64,000 bases of DNA from PALSA-894 sp963734185 (GTDB lineage: Bacteria; Pseudomonadota; Alphaproteobacteria; Rhizobiales; Xanthobacteraceae), in the NCBI GenBank assembly GCA_963734185.1, contig CAVTGA010000001.1, positions 186,001 to 250,000 of the forward strand, in the 5' to 3' direction. A program made the translations under genes and the position numbers. Position 1 is the first letter of the stretch, and every line of letters starts with the position of its first letter. Shown here in pieces: positions 24,527-33,487 of this stretch. The notes beneath the pieces were generated by a model. It searched no databases and was not told the DNA's origin. It worked only from the letters and a program-made list of their open reading frames with translations.

Positions 24527-25420
24527 TCAGGGCGGCGCCTCGAACTCGCGCCTGACCGCTGCGATCTCGGCGAGCGTCGGCAAGCCCGCCTCATTGCCGA
24601 GGTGCTGGATCTTGTAGGCGGATGCCGCCCGCGCGAAGCGGAAATGCTCTTCCCAGCTCAGCGCCGGATCGGCGAGATAGGAATGAACGTAGGCGCCGTG
24701 GAAGACGTCTCCGGCGCCGCTGGTATCGAGAACGCGATCCGCGGATACGGCAAGGGCAGGGAGGCTGCGAACGGCGCCGGTCTCGTCGTACCAGACCATG
24801 CCGCGCTCGCCGAGCGTGACCCCGCCGATGCGGCAGCCCCGGTTCTTGAGATAGTCGAGCATCGCGTCGGGTTCACGGCCCATCTGCTGGCACAGACGCT
24901 CGGCGACGATCGCCACGTCGATGCAGCCGAGGAGGTCGTGGGTATTCGAGCGCAGCCCTCCGCCGTCGAGCGAGGTGAGGATCCCCGCTTCGCGGCACAG
25001 CTTGGCGTAATGCAGCGCGGCGTCCGGCTGATGCCCGTCGACGTGCAGCGCGCGGCAGCCGGCGAGATTGAGCAGAGGAAAAGGATGCAGATAGTCGTCG
25101 TCACGGCAGCGCACGATCGCCCGCTTGCCGTCCTTCGGCATGATGAACGACAACGATGACGCGCCGACCTTGCGGGCGTGGATCGGGATCGCATACTTGG
25201 CGGCCATGTCCAGGAACATGCGGCCGAGCCAGTCGTCGGCGACGGTCGTGAGCACATCCGGCACGATCCCGAGCTTGGCACAGCAGAAAGCGGCCGTGAC
25301 CGCGTTGCCGCCGAACGAGACCGCATAGGCCGACGCCACATGCTTCTCGTCGCCGGTCGGCATCCGGTCGGTCAGGAACGTGACGTCGATATAGGTCTGT
25401 CCGATGAAGAGGGCCTGCAT
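24527..25420 (-). CDS. PfkB-family carbohydrate kinase
   Basis: 297-residue ribokinase-like sugar kinase. It begins MQALFIGQTYIDVTFLTDRM, has the PfkB glycine motif SFGGNAVTAAFCCAKLG, and the signature DTSGAGDVFHGAYV with the catalytic Asp and anion hole, followed by a family tail rich in Ala/Arg helices. It is close to KDG- or sulfofructose-type kinases, but the substrate cannot be assigned. Together with GH130, GT4 and phosphomannose isomerase on the same strand it suggests phosphorylation of a mannose- or fructose-derived sugar. The EAD operon stops 16 bp from its stop codon, on the opposite strand. Confidence 0.9.
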   Translation of the reverse strand: MQALFIGQTYIDVTFLTDRMPTGDEKHVASAYAVSFGGNAVTAAFCCAKLGIVPDVLTTVADDWLGRMFLDMAAKYAIPIHARKVGASSLSFIMPKDGKRAIVRCRDDDYLHPFPLLNLAGCRALHVDGHQPDAALHYAKLCREAGILTSLDGGGLRSNTHDLLGCIDVAIVAERLCQQMGREPDAMLDYLKNRGCRIGGVTLGERGMVWYDETGAVRSLPALAVSADRVLDTSGAGDVFHGAYVHSYLADPALSWEEHFRFARAASAYKIQHLGNEAGLPTLAEIAAVRREFEAPP

Positions 25421-25465
25421 GATTTCCGTCTCGGGCGCGCCCGGTTTCTTTCGTCGAGGCAGCCG

Positions 25466-26764
25466 TCAGCCCGCGACCGCCTGCATCAGCGTTGCGATCT
25501 TGATCGTCGCGAAATTGGAGAAGGTGTCGGATACCGCATAGGGAAGGATGATCCGGTCGCCGTGGCGCATCGCGCCGCAGGTATAGACGACGTTGGGCAC
25601 GTAACCCTCACGTTCGGTCGGCTCGGGACGAACCAGCGGCTCGCGCGAGCGCGCGAGGACCTTCGAGGGGTCCTGCTTGTCCAGAAGGACCGCCCCGATC
25701 GCATACCTTCTGACCGGACCCACTCCGTGCGTCAGCAGCAGCCAGCAGTCGTCCAGCTCGATGGGTGAGCCGCAGTTGCCGATCTGCACGAACTCCCACG
25801 GATGCTCGGGCTGAAGGATGGAGCGGCCGCCGTCCCAGGTGTAGAGATCGTCGGAATAGATGAGATAGAGATTCTCGTTGTCCTGCCGCCCGATCATCGC
25901 ATAGCGGCCGTCGATCTTGCGCGGGAACAGCGCCATGCCCTTGTTGCGCGCCGCCGATCCGCCGAGCGGGGTCATGCGGAACGAGCGGAAATCCGTCGTT
26001 TGGATGAGCTCGGAGCGGATCGCCCTGCCGCTATAGGCCGTGTAGGTCGCGTAGAACGTCCTTCCTGCATCGTCGTTGAATTCGACGAAGCGGGCGTCCT
26101 CGATGCCGTTTGCCTGCGAGAGGGTGATCGGAAAGATGACCCGCTCGCTCAATTCCTGGTCGGGCTGAAACGCCACTTCGACATCGTCGCCGCGGGGTCC
26201 CGATATGCGGCTCACGACTTTCGGGACCGACGCGAGACGCGTGGTCGGATCGACGGTGACGCTTCCGTCCGCGGCGAGGGTGCCGGAGCGGAACGTCAGC
26301 GACGAGATATGTCCTTCGCCGACGGCGCGCAGGCTCAGGATGAAACGACAACCATGCTCCGGCGCTCCGGACTGGTCGGGATGCCGGACGATGCTCGGGT
26401 TGAACAACGCGGATGCCTCGAACGAGTACTCGTGGAGAAAATACGCGCCGATCAGGCGCCGTTGCGTCTTGTTCAACGCGGCATGCGGCTCGAACGCCTC
26501 CTCCATTTCGCTCGCGCGTGTTTCGAAGATATCGAGCAGGTTTCGGTGACGGCCGTCGAAATTCTCCAGCACGTCGCTCAATTGCCGTTCCGCAGCTTCG
26601 GCATCGAGCCGAAGAACCCTGCCGACGATATGGTTGGCCCGGATCTTGTCGGTCGGGTTGAGGTCTCTCGGTTCAGTCGCCGGCTTGAACGGCCTGACGA
26701 CGACCCGGGCCGGGTCCGGGCGCAGATGCAAATTCTGGCGGTTCAAGAATCGGGATTGGGACAA
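25466..26764 (-). CDS. GH130-family beta-mannoside phosphorylase-like protein
   Basis: 432 residues from a TTG start with GGGGAG 6 bases upstream. A five-bladed propeller glycosidase of family GH130: ASALFNPSIVRHP, GIEDARFVEF, AARNKGMALFPRKIDGRYAMIGRQD, WEFVQIGNCGSPIEL, and WLLLTHGVGPVRRY, where the family keeps substrate- and phosphate-contacting residues. GH130 enzymes phosphorolyse beta-1,2- or beta-1,4-mannosides to mannose-1-phosphate. It overlaps the 3' end of the glycosyltransferase gene by 92 bp in another frame, so the two are tightly coupled and probably act on the same mannan or mannoside. Confidence 0.9.
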   Translation of the reverse strand: MSQSRFLNRQNLHLRPDPARVVVRPFKPATEPRDLNPTDKIRANHIVGRVLRLDAEAAERQLSDVLENFDGRHRNLLDIFETRASEMEEAFEPHAALNKTQRRLIGAYFLHEYSFEASALFNPSIVRHPDQSGAPEHGCRFILSLRAVGEGHISSLTFRSGTLAADGSVTVDPTTRLASVPKVVSRISGPRGDDVEVAFQPDQELSERVIFPITLSQANGIEDARFVEFNDDAGRTFYATYTAYSGRAIRSELIQTTDFRSFRMTPLGGSAARNKGMALFPRKIDGRYAMIGRQDNENLYLIYSDDLYTWDGGRSILQPEHPWEFVQIGNCGSPIELDDCWLLLTHGVGPVRRYAIGAVLLDKQDPSKVLARSREPLVRPEPTEREGYVPNVVYTCGAMRHGDRIILPYAVSDTFSNFATIKIATLMQAVAG

Positions 26765-29087
26765 AGAGGCTCCCCGGGTTTGCGCGCGGCGGAATCGTGC
26801 CGATGGCGGACACTAATTTGGCCGCAGATTTCGTTCGGCCTATCGCAACAACGCGCTTGAGCTGGCGAATCTCCACAAGACCGAGAAGATACGATAGCAC
26901 TGATTCTGCACCCTTGTTCTCATTGCGTCGATCCGGATGAAGCCCGTCCGAACAGCCGCCGGTGTCGCGATCGATCAGCGCCGTTCGCAGGTCGTTTTCG
27001 CCCAGAAACCAGGCAAATGCCCGCATCGCCCCGGACGGCCACTCCGCGCCGCCATCCGCCTGCCACGCGGCGAGGCAGGCTGAAATCGCCGCCGACGCCT
27101 CGACCGGCTGCTGGTCGAACGCTTCGGGTTTCCGGCGCCGCCGGCCGAAGCTCATGGTCCCGACCGGCCTGAAGTATCCCGCTGCCGTGGTCTGGAGCGA
27201 CATGAGCCAGCGCAACGAACGCAGGCCGGCTTCGACGTAGGCGGGTGTCGCGGTCGTCATGCCGGTTTGGATCAGCGCCTGCGGGAGGCGCGCGTTGTCG
27301 TAGGCCAGCACGTCCTCGAACCAGACCCAGTCCTTGCTCTCGGCCGCGGATAGTGCGGCCATCAATCGTTGCGCCAGGAGTTCGCGCAGCCGATTGGTGT
27401 CAGGGTCTGCGCCGGCCTGTGCGCAGAAAGCATCCAAACCCAACAGCGAGAACGCCCAAGCCCGCGGAGACCGGAACGTCTCGACGGCGGGCAGCGCGGT
27501 CTTGAACAGCGCAGCGGCCCATCGTCGCCGGGACGGATCGGTGTCCTTGCGTGCGCATTCGGCCAGCGCCCAGAGCGTCCTGCCGTGGCTGTCTTCCGAG
27601 CCGGAATCCTCCAACCATCGGTGCTCGTAGCTCATGAAGTTGCGGAAGCGGCGGGTGTCCGGATTCCAGGCGTGCTGGATGAATGCCGCGAAGCGTGCGG
27701 TGATGGTTTCGGACAATTTCGCTTCGCCGGAATTCGCAAGCGCGTTCGCGAACAGCAGGGCACGGGCGTTGTCGTCGACACAATAGCCGTGGGCGCGGTC
27801 CGCTACGCTATGGACGGCGTGCTGGAGCATGCCGGTACTGTCGCAGAGCGAGAGAAAGTGCCCGATCCGCAGCTCCGGAACGGCAAGCTCCTTGCTCCAA
27901 GCCGGGATGGGTTCGACCGGCGGCGACGTTTCGGGCCGGGCGCGCTCGCACGCGGTCTCGAAGACCGCGAGATAGCGCAGAGCCGTTTGCTCCCATGTCA
28001 TCGATCGGCTCGCCGCGTAGGCGCGCTTACGCATGGCATGCCGCCGGACGTCGTTGGTCAGCAGGCCGGCGATCTCGGCGCCTACGGCTTTGGCGTCGCC
28101 GAACGGAACCAGGATGCCGCGTCCGTCGCTCAGCAATTCCTTGGCGTGCCAGTAGGGGGTCGACACGACGGCCTTTCCCAGCCCGAAGCTGTAGGCGAGC
28201 GTGCCGGATGTCATCTGGGCTTCATTGAGATAGGGCGTGGCATAGACGTCGCACATCGAGATGAAGTCCAGCAGCGTGGCCTGATCCACGAACCGGTTGA
28301 AGAACACGACATGGTCCTCGATGCCGAGTTCTTGCACACGCGCCGCCAGGCTCTCGCGATAGGCCTCGCCCTGATCCCGCACGAGATTCGGATGGGTTGC
28401 GCCGAGAATGACATAGACGGCGTTCGGGCGGGATTTGATGATCTCCGGCATGGCATCGATCACGGTCTCGATGCCTTTGTTCGGCGACAGCAGGCCGAAC
28501 GTCAGAATGACGGTCTTTCCGACAAAGCCGAATTTCGCTTTGGCGTGATGCGTTTCGAGGAACGGGAAATCGGGTATTCCGTGCGCGATGACCTCGATCT
28601 TGCGCTCCGGCACGTCATGAACGGAGCGGAGGAATTCGTGGCCCTTCTCCGACATGACGACGGTCTTGGTCGAAAGATCGATGATGCGGTCGATGACGCG
28701 GCGCTGTACCGGCGTCGGTTCGGGGAGCACGGTGTGCAGCGTGGTCACGATCGGCATGTCCAGGCGCGACAGCAACTCGACGATATGTCCGCCGGCTTCG
28801 CCGCCGAAAATCCCGTATTCGTGTTGCAGGCAGACGATGTCAAATCCCGCATCGTTCAGGAACTCGGCGGCCTGGACATACTCGCCGATCGTTTCGTCGT
28901 GGACCTGGAAGCCCACGGCCGGCGGATAGTCGTAGCTGCGACCGGGATCCGTCATCGCGACGACGCTGGTCTTGAGATCCGGGCGAGTGCTCGCGACCGC
29001 GCGATGCAGATCATGGGTAAAGGTTGCGATTCCGCAGCGGCGTGGAAGGTGATTGCCGATGAAGGCCACGCGCTGAAACGATTTCAT
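26673..29087 (-). CDS. GT4 glycosyltransferase fused to a helical (alpha/alpha) domain
   Basis: 804 residues. Residues 1 to about 390 are a GT4 (GT-B) glycosyltransferase: FIGNHLPRRCGIATFTHDLH at the start, LQHEYGIFGGEAGGH, TLHTVLPEPT, the donor-site loop TFGLLSPNKGIETVIDAMPE and EAQMTSGTLAYSFGLGKAVV. Residues about 400-770 are an all-helical domain with VDDNARALLF and SYEHRWLEDSGSEDSHGRTLW that resembles six-hairpin glycosidase folds. The start is the ATG overlapping the upstream isomerase stop (ATGA). The fusion with a GH130 gene suggests synthesis and trimming of a mannan-type polysaccharide or oligosaccharide. Donor sugar not determinable. Confidence 0.88.
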   Translation of the reverse strand: MKSFQRVAFIGNHLPRRCGIATFTHDLHRAVASTRPDLKTSVVAMTDPGRSYDYPPAVGFQVHDETIGEYVQAAEFLNDAGFDIVCLQHEYGIFGGEAGGHIVELLSRLDMPIVTTLHTVLPEPTPVQRRVIDRIIDLSTKTVVMSEKGHEFLRSVHDVPERKIEVIAHGIPDFPFLETHHAKAKFGFVGKTVILTFGLLSPNKGIETVIDAMPEIIKSRPNAVYVILGATHPNLVRDQGEAYRESLAARVQELGIEDHVVFFNRFVDQATLLDFISMCDVYATPYLNEAQMTSGTLAYSFGLGKAVVSTPYWHAKELLSDGRGILVPFGDAKAVGAEIAGLLTNDVRRHAMRKRAYAASRSMTWEQTALRYLAVFETACERARPETSPPVEPIPAWSKELAVPELRIGHFLSLCDSTGMLQHAVHSVADRAHGYCVDDNARALLFANALANSGEAKLSETITARFAAFIQHAWNPDTRRFRNFMSYEHRWLEDSGSEDSHGRTLWALAECARKDTDPSRRRWAAALFKTALPAVETFRSPRAWAFSLLGLDAFCAQAGADPDTNRLRELLAQRLMAALSAAESKDWVWFEDVLAYDNARLPQALIQTGMTTATPAYVEAGLRSLRWLMSLQTTAAGYFRPVGTMSFGRRRRKPEAFDQQPVEASAAISACLAAWQADGGAEWPSGAMRAFAWFLGENDLRTALIDRDTGGCSDGLHPDRRNENKGAESVLSYLLGLVEIRQLKRVVAIGRTKSAAKLVSAIGTIPPRANPGSLFVPIPILEPPEFASAPGPGPGRRQAVQAGD

Positions 29088-30043
29088 TGAGTTGTTTCCG
29101 GATGTCTGCTCATGGGATCTGCTTTTGCTCGCTTGAGCGGCGTCGGCGCCCGCGCCGCCTGTCGCTGTCTTGTGCCCTTCGTGTCCCGCCGTCCGCGGCG
29201 CTGCAGCAGGTCCGCAACGAGGCCGACGCCCGGGTAGGCCACGAGGCCCGCCATGCCGGCCGTGCCGGCGCGGAGATCGAGGCGATCCGCCTGTGCGAAG
29301 ACGGCGTCGCCCCTGGCGACGTCGAACGATCCGGCACGGGCATTGCCGTCGACAACGAGCAGCCAGGTCTCTCGTTCGGCCTCCAGGCACCAGGCGGAGT
29401 TCGGCGCCAGATCGATTCTTTCGAACACGAAGTGCGCATTCGAGTTCAGAAGCGTTCGCGTATCGGTGATCGGGGTCGGCATGACGCGAGAATCGGCGGG
29501 TCCGGCGTCCGCCGCCGCAATGGCGTCCTCGATATGAAGCTCGCGCTGCCGGCCATGATCGAAAAGGCGGAACGTCGCGTCGCTGCGTTGCTGAATCTCC
29601 GCGATGACAAGTCCCGCGCCGATCGCATGGATCGTCCCGGCAGGGACGAAGATCGTGTCGCCCGGCGACACGGCCTGCCAGGCGACGAGATCGGCGATCG
29701 AGCCGTCGCCTACGGCCTGACGCAATTGCTGTCGGGTCAGCCGTCGTTTCAGACCGAGGGCGACCTTGGCGTCAGGAGTAGCGCTCAGGACGTACCAGGC
29801 TTCGGTCTTGCCGTTGGGCAACCCGATCGACTGTGCGTACGCATCGTCCGGATGGACCTGGATGGACAGCGGCTGGCTGGTGAACAACAGCTTGAGCAGG
29901 AGTGAAGGATGTGACGCGCCCGAGCGCTCGTACCAGATTTCACCGATGACGCCGCCATCTTGAGGCGCGCCGCTCCAGGGACGCAGATCGGCATGACCCC
30001 AGGGCTTGGGCCGCGCATGCGCACGCGCATGTTCAATCGCCAT
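29084..30043 (-). CDS. Class I mannose-6-phosphate isomerase-like protein
   Basis: 319 residues. Cupin-type phosphomannose isomerase: KPWGHADLRPW at the N terminus, SLLLKLLFTSQPLSIQVHPDD (zinc-binding QxHP), NGKTEAWYVL, and the second metal site PAGTIHAIGAGLVIAEIQQ. It interconverts mannose-6-phosphate and fructose-6-phosphate and so feeds GDP-mannose synthesis, consistent with the downstream GT4 and GH130 genes. The C-terminal 30 residues are basic and low-complexity. First gene of the leftward cluster; its ATG overlap with the GT4 gene suggests one transcript. Confidence 0.9.
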   Translation of the reverse strand: MAIEHARAHARPKPWGHADLRPWSGAPQDGGVIGEIWYERSGASHPSLLLKLLFTSQPLSIQVHPDDAYAQSIGLPNGKTEAWYVLSATPDAKVALGLKRRLTRQQLRQAVGDGSIADLVAWQAVSPGDTIFVPAGTIHAIGAGLVIAEIQQRSDATFRLFDHGRQRELHIEDAIAAADAGPADSRVMPTPITDTRTLLNSNAHFVFERIDLAPNSAWCLEAERETWLLVVDGNARAGSFDVARGDAVFAQADRLDLRAGTAGMAGLVAYPGVGLVADLLQRRGRRDTKGTRQRQAARAPTPLKRAKADPMSRHPETTQ

Positions 30044-30447
30044 AGCCCTGAAACCTCATATTGGCCGCGAGGATGTCTTTATCGAGCGCAGTGCGGCGCC
30101 GAAATCACTGAACCGGCAGCGGCGGCTGCGCGAAGTGGTCGGGTATTAGATTGCGCGAAGTGGTACAGGCGAAGAGACGGACGTAGCGAGTAGAACTCCC
30201 GCGCGGGAGGCAGGCAAATAACGAGCGTTTCGCGGCCGCCGAAGGATGCAGCCGTCCCAAGCGTCTCTATTTTTGGCGCGCATCCATATGTGGGGTGTGC
30301 GGCGGCGAATTCAAGTTCCGGCTTTGTCGTTGATCGCCCGTGTCACCACGGCGTCGACCTCAATAAATGCTGGATGCGCGTAGATATTTGAACTTTCGGC
30401 CGAAGCGGGCGTTGTCGATCCAGGCGTATCAGCGCCGAGGGGATCAC
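30044..30447. other. 404-bp divergent intergenic region
   Basis: Lies between the start of the leftward sugar cluster and the start of a small secreted protein, so it should contain two divergent promoters. I see no palindrome of the dispersed families and no reading frame with coding character. Several AT-rich pockets near 30280-30300 and 30360-30380 could hold a promoter. Confidence 0.5.
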
Positions 30448-30726
30448 ATGCTCAAATCCATCGCCGCCAACTCGATCATCGCCATTGCTGCTGCCGCCAT
30501 TGCGGCCAGTCTGGCGGTCTTCTCGACCTCCGCCGTGCCGGAGGCAAAGGCCGCTTCACACGTCCAAGGCGAGCAGCCTCTCGCCAAGGGTGATCGCCTT
30601 GCCGCGCTCGTGCGGGGAGCCGCGTGCTCGTCGCGCAGTTGGCCCAACTACGATCAGAATTGCCGGTTCGATCTCAGAAAGCCCGCCAACGACGCGCCGA
30701 CCGTTCGGATCATCGCCGTTCGCTAG
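30448..30726 (+). CDS. Small secreted protein with conserved C-SxxWPxY-C motif
   Basis: 92 residues. Signal peptide at the N terminus (MLKSIAANSIIAIAAAAIAA with VPEAKA cleavage region). The mature part has CSSRSWPNYDQNCRFD, a cysteine pair spaced around Ser-Trp-Pro seen in small hypothetical proteins of Hyphomicrobiales. The start was chosen at the signal peptide; GAGGGG lies upstream. Its 3' end overlaps the convergent gene by 17 bp. Confidence 0.65.
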   Translation: MLKSIAANSIIAIAAAAIAASLAVFSTSAVPEAKAASHVQGEQPLAKGDRLAALVRGAACSSRSWPNYDQNCRFDLRKPANDAPTVRIIAVR

Positions 30727-31177
30727 GCGCCAGTGCGCTGACGCCGAGGACCTCGCCACTTTCCGACGAAGGGCGGGCGGTAACCTCATCCTCGTCATCC
30801 TTGTGCTTGTGCAGGAAGCGCGCGATTTGCCCGCGCAGAGCGGCGGTGTCCAACAGCTCGCCCATGGAACCGGCGTTATCGAAGAGCTCCCTTCGCAGCT
30901 TGGTCGGCAACGTGTTCCACTGCATGATCAGCGCCGCGCCGAGGCAACGCAGGATATGCTCCTCGTTCGCTGCCAAAGCCGCTGCGCCGGGCTTTTGATG
31001 CTCTGTGGCATGCACCGTCTTGTCATAATTATCGGAAAGCCATTGCTCGTTGTCGGCGAGAGCGGTGAAGCTCCGTTCCCGCTGCTGCAATTCGCGCATG
31101 TCGTTAGGGGCGCTCGTTGTCCTGGCCAATTCGGAATATTCGGCCGCTTTGGTACGATATTGCTCAGGCTTGAACAT
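30710..31177 (-). CDS. Small hypothetical protein, helical
   Basis: 155 residues, not recognised. Begins MFKPEQYRTKAAEYSELART and is Glu/Arg/Ala-rich, with a first half resembling short rhizobial proteins of unknown function that start with an RxxAxEYxxLA helix. The second half, QWNTLPTKLRRELFDNA...LHKHKDDEDE, is predicted helical with an acidic end. The start was chosen at this conserved helix; upstream in-frame extension is low-complexity. Cytosolic. Confidence 0.6.
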   Translation of the reverse strand: MFKPEQYRTKAAEYSELARTTSAPNDMRELQQRERSFTALADNEQWLSDNYDKTVHATEHQKPGAAALAANEEHILRCLGAALIMQWNTLPTKLRRELFDNAGSMGELLDTAALRGQIARFLHKHKDDEDEVTARPSSESGEVLGVSALAPSERR

Positions 31178-31594
31178 GGGCGAGCCTTTCTGCCAAGCGG
31201 CTTCCCTCAAACAAGAATCGGTGCGGATGGCTGAGGTCGATCGAATATGGGGACGGTGCGGCGCTTTAGCGAGATGCGTGGCCATATTTCGCCTTGTTCC
31301 GGCGTGGGATTTCCCTTTGCACGGGAACCAAGAAAGACCCCGGCCAGATTTTCCAGCCGAGGTCTTGGGCCGGACGTGGGGGGCGACTTCGACGCCCGGC
31401 GATGGCAGATTAGGCCGGGTCGCGCGTGGCGTCTGAGCAAAATTGAACACTCTTGCGAGGCCGGCAACCAAGATCACAAGGCACAAGGTGGTCGCAAGAT
31501 TCGCTCGAGCTCAGGTAGCAGACTACAGCGCGACGATCTGTTCCACGGCGGTGCCGCTTTGGCCGTGCGAAATGCTATGATAATGGGAGGCTCG

Positions 31595-31667
31595 CTAGTG
31601 CCCGAACCCGAAGTTCGCCCTCCGAGTGTGCCGCGGGTACTGGCGAACTTCGGAACCGGCGCACTAG
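31595..31667. repeat. Dispersed palindrome, CTAGTG family (copy 3)
   Basis: 73-bp inverted repeat CTAGTGCCCGAACCCGAAGTTCG ... CGAACTTCGGAACCGGCGCACTAG. It ends 27 bp before the Crp/Fnr start codon, so it lies in that gene's 5' leader and could affect its expression. Confidence 0.85.
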
Positions 31668-31693
31668 TGCCTCGCGATATGGAAGGTCGTGTC

Positions 31694-32365
31694 ATGGCGA
31701 TCAGGCGCCGACCGCCATTCAATGCGAAATCTTTTCTCGCCAAGGTCGGTGAGGGTCGGACCATTGGCAGGTACCGCAAGGACCAGATCGTCTTTTCGCA
31801 AGGGGACCCTGCGGATGCGGTGTTCTACATCCAGCGCGGCAAGGCGAAGGTCACCGTCGTTTCGGCGCAAGGCAAGGAAGCCGTCGTCGCAATGCTCGGA
31901 ACGGACGAGTTCTTCGGTGAAGCATGTCTTGCCGGGCAGGCGCAGCGCATAGCGACGGTCGCGGCGGTGGCCGAATCCGTCATCATGCGGCTGGAGAAAG
32001 CGGCGGTAGTCCGCGTGATCCAGCAGGAGCCGGCGTTCTCCGAGATGTTCATCGCCCATCTTCTGGGTCGGACCATCCGCGTCGAAGCCGACCTTGTCGA
32101 TCAGCTGTTCAACTCGAGTGAGAAGCGTCTGGCCCGGCTGCTGCTGCTGTTGGCGAACTTCGGCAAGGAAGGTAAACCGGAGCCGGTGATCGCGAAAATC
32201 AGCCAGGAGACGCTCGCGGAGATGATCGGAACGACCCGGTCGCGCGTGAGTTTCTTTATGAACAAATTTCGAAGACTGGGTTTCGTCCACTACAACGGCG
32301 GCATCGAGGTCCACAGCTCATTGCTGAATCTCGTTCTGCACGAGCAGCCGCAGATCAAGACTTGA
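31694..32365 (+). CDS. Crp/Fnr-family transcriptional regulator
   Basis: 223 residues. Cyclic-nucleotide-binding-fold domain at about 18-135 (IVFSQGDPADAVFYIQRGKAKV, GTDEFFGEACLAG), dimer helix, and a winged HTH at 165-210 (ISQETLAEMIGTTRSRVSFFMNKF). No FNR-type N-terminal cysteine cluster is present, so it is not an oxygen-sensing FNR; the effector is unknown. Rhizobial relatives with the same MAxRRxxF...FLAKVGEG start regulate stress or polyhydroxybutyrate-related genes. GGAAGG lies 7 bases before the chosen ATG; an in-frame ATG at 31679 lacks one. Likely regulates neighbours such as the phasin. Confidence 0.88.
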   Translation: MAIRRRPPFNAKSFLAKVGEGRTIGRYRKDQIVFSQGDPADAVFYIQRGKAKVTVVSAQGKEAVVAMLGTDEFFGEACLAGQAQRIATVAAVAESVIMRLEKAAVVRVIQQEPAFSEMFIAHLLGRTIRVEADLVDQLFNSSEKRLARLLLLLANFGKEGKPEPVIAKISQETLAEMIGTTRSRVSFFMNKFRRLGFVHYNGGIEVHSSLLNLVLHEQPQIKT

Positions 32366-32661
32366 AATGTGCTGGTTTGTCGCCGCGCGACCACGCGGAT
32401 CCAAATCCGCATGCCGCCCTGCTACGGAGAGCCCTGCACGGCCTGCGGCATGGCGGGAACGTCGGTTGACCGATGAACTAATTGGTGTTCCGGGCACATC
32501 TTTCATTGCACTGCAGCATTTCGATCACCATCTGTGAGTCTCGCACGGACCGCAGACGCAACAACCCAATCACGCCGGCGGCAGGTCGAGAGGCCCGATC
32601 AGCGTCCAGGGCAAACGCGTTCGGAGTTCCTCCAACAGGAACGCCCCAAGGAACAAGTGCC

Positions 32662-33079
32662 ATGAGACAAACCAACGCCACGGCCGGAGCATCGAAATTC
32701 CCTGCTGCTGCGAAGATGGAGGCGACCACGCAAGCCAAAGAGCCCTACGAGAAGATGAGCGCCGCCACGCATGAAACGTCCAGCGCGATCCAGGGCGCCT
32801 ATTCGACAGCCGCGCAAGGCGCCATGAATTGGAACGCCAAGGCCATCGAGTTCGCCCGCCTCAACACTAACGCCACCTTCGACTACGCAACCCCAGCTTC
32901 TTGGCGTGAAGTCGCCGTCGGAATTCTTCGAAGTATCGACGCAACACGCGCGCAAGCAGTTTGCTGTCCTGTCGGAGCAGGCAAAGGAACTCACGGCGCT
33001 GAGCCAAAAGACGATACGCGCGGCGGCGGAGCCGTTCCAGGCCGGCGCCGCCAAGTTGCTTCGAGCTCCAACGGCTTGA
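32662..33079 (+). pseudogene. Phasin gene disrupted by a +1 frameshift
   Basis: The first part reads YEKMSAATHETSSAIQGAYS and AAQGAMNWNAKAIEFARLNT, which is classical phasin (PHB granule coat). At a run of four C at 32891-32894 the frame shifts: removing one base restores LLGVKSPSEFFEVSTQHARK and QFAVLSEQAKELTALSQKT, ending at TGA 33077-33079. The joined product would be about 138 residues, the normal phasin length. AAGGA lies upstream of the ATG. As written, the uncorrected frame gives a 190-residue chimera with an Arg-rich nonsense tail. A sequencing error at the C run is as likely as true decay. Confidence 0.8.
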
Positions 33080-33487
33080 AGTACGCCAGATCGGCGGGCG
33101 TAAGCCCTCCACATCGCTGCAACGCCCGGCCGTTCCGCCCGGGCGTCTTGGCTATTTGGAGCGGACTTGCCGCACTCCTGGACAAGAGGGAGTTCCGCGG
33201 GCGGGCACGCGGATGCGGTCTGCAAACCTCTTGATGTGAGCAATTCTGCACAGTCTTCACCCCGGGCAGGGGCGTAGCTTCAGCGGTGGATTTCCCCCGG
33301 CCGCGCTGGGTGGGGATTTGCCCCGCGAGGCGGATGGCGGGGGAGTTGGGGCAGGGGCTGGGGACGACGCTGGTAGCCGACCGCTTGTCGCGCCGGAATG
33401 CCCGGAAAGCCGGTCTTGACGGCGCTCCGTTGGTTCCAAGAAGGCGGCCCGTCGTCGACGCCGTCTTGATGTATTGTGGCGCCCCCA
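33080..33487. other. Intergenic region, 408 bp, with one direct-repeat copy
   Basis: No gene with coding character is visible between the phasin remnant and the ABC transporter. It holds the first copy of the 57-bp direct repeat (33222-33278) and a GC-rich stretch at 33280-33370. The ABC transporter promoter should lie here. Confidence 0.5.
33222..33278. repeat. 57-bp direct repeat, copy 1
   Basis: Shares GTGAGCAATTCTGCACAGTC and TTCAC plus a following GGGC-G-GGGCGTAGC with the copy at 35371-35427. The two copies lie upstream of the ABC transporter and at its 3' end respectively. Confidence 0.8.

Noticed and set aside
33222..33250. Fnr/FixK-type box in TTGATGTGAGCAATT
   Set aside because: Only the left half-site TTGAT matches; the right half deviates at several positions and the second copy has TTGAA.
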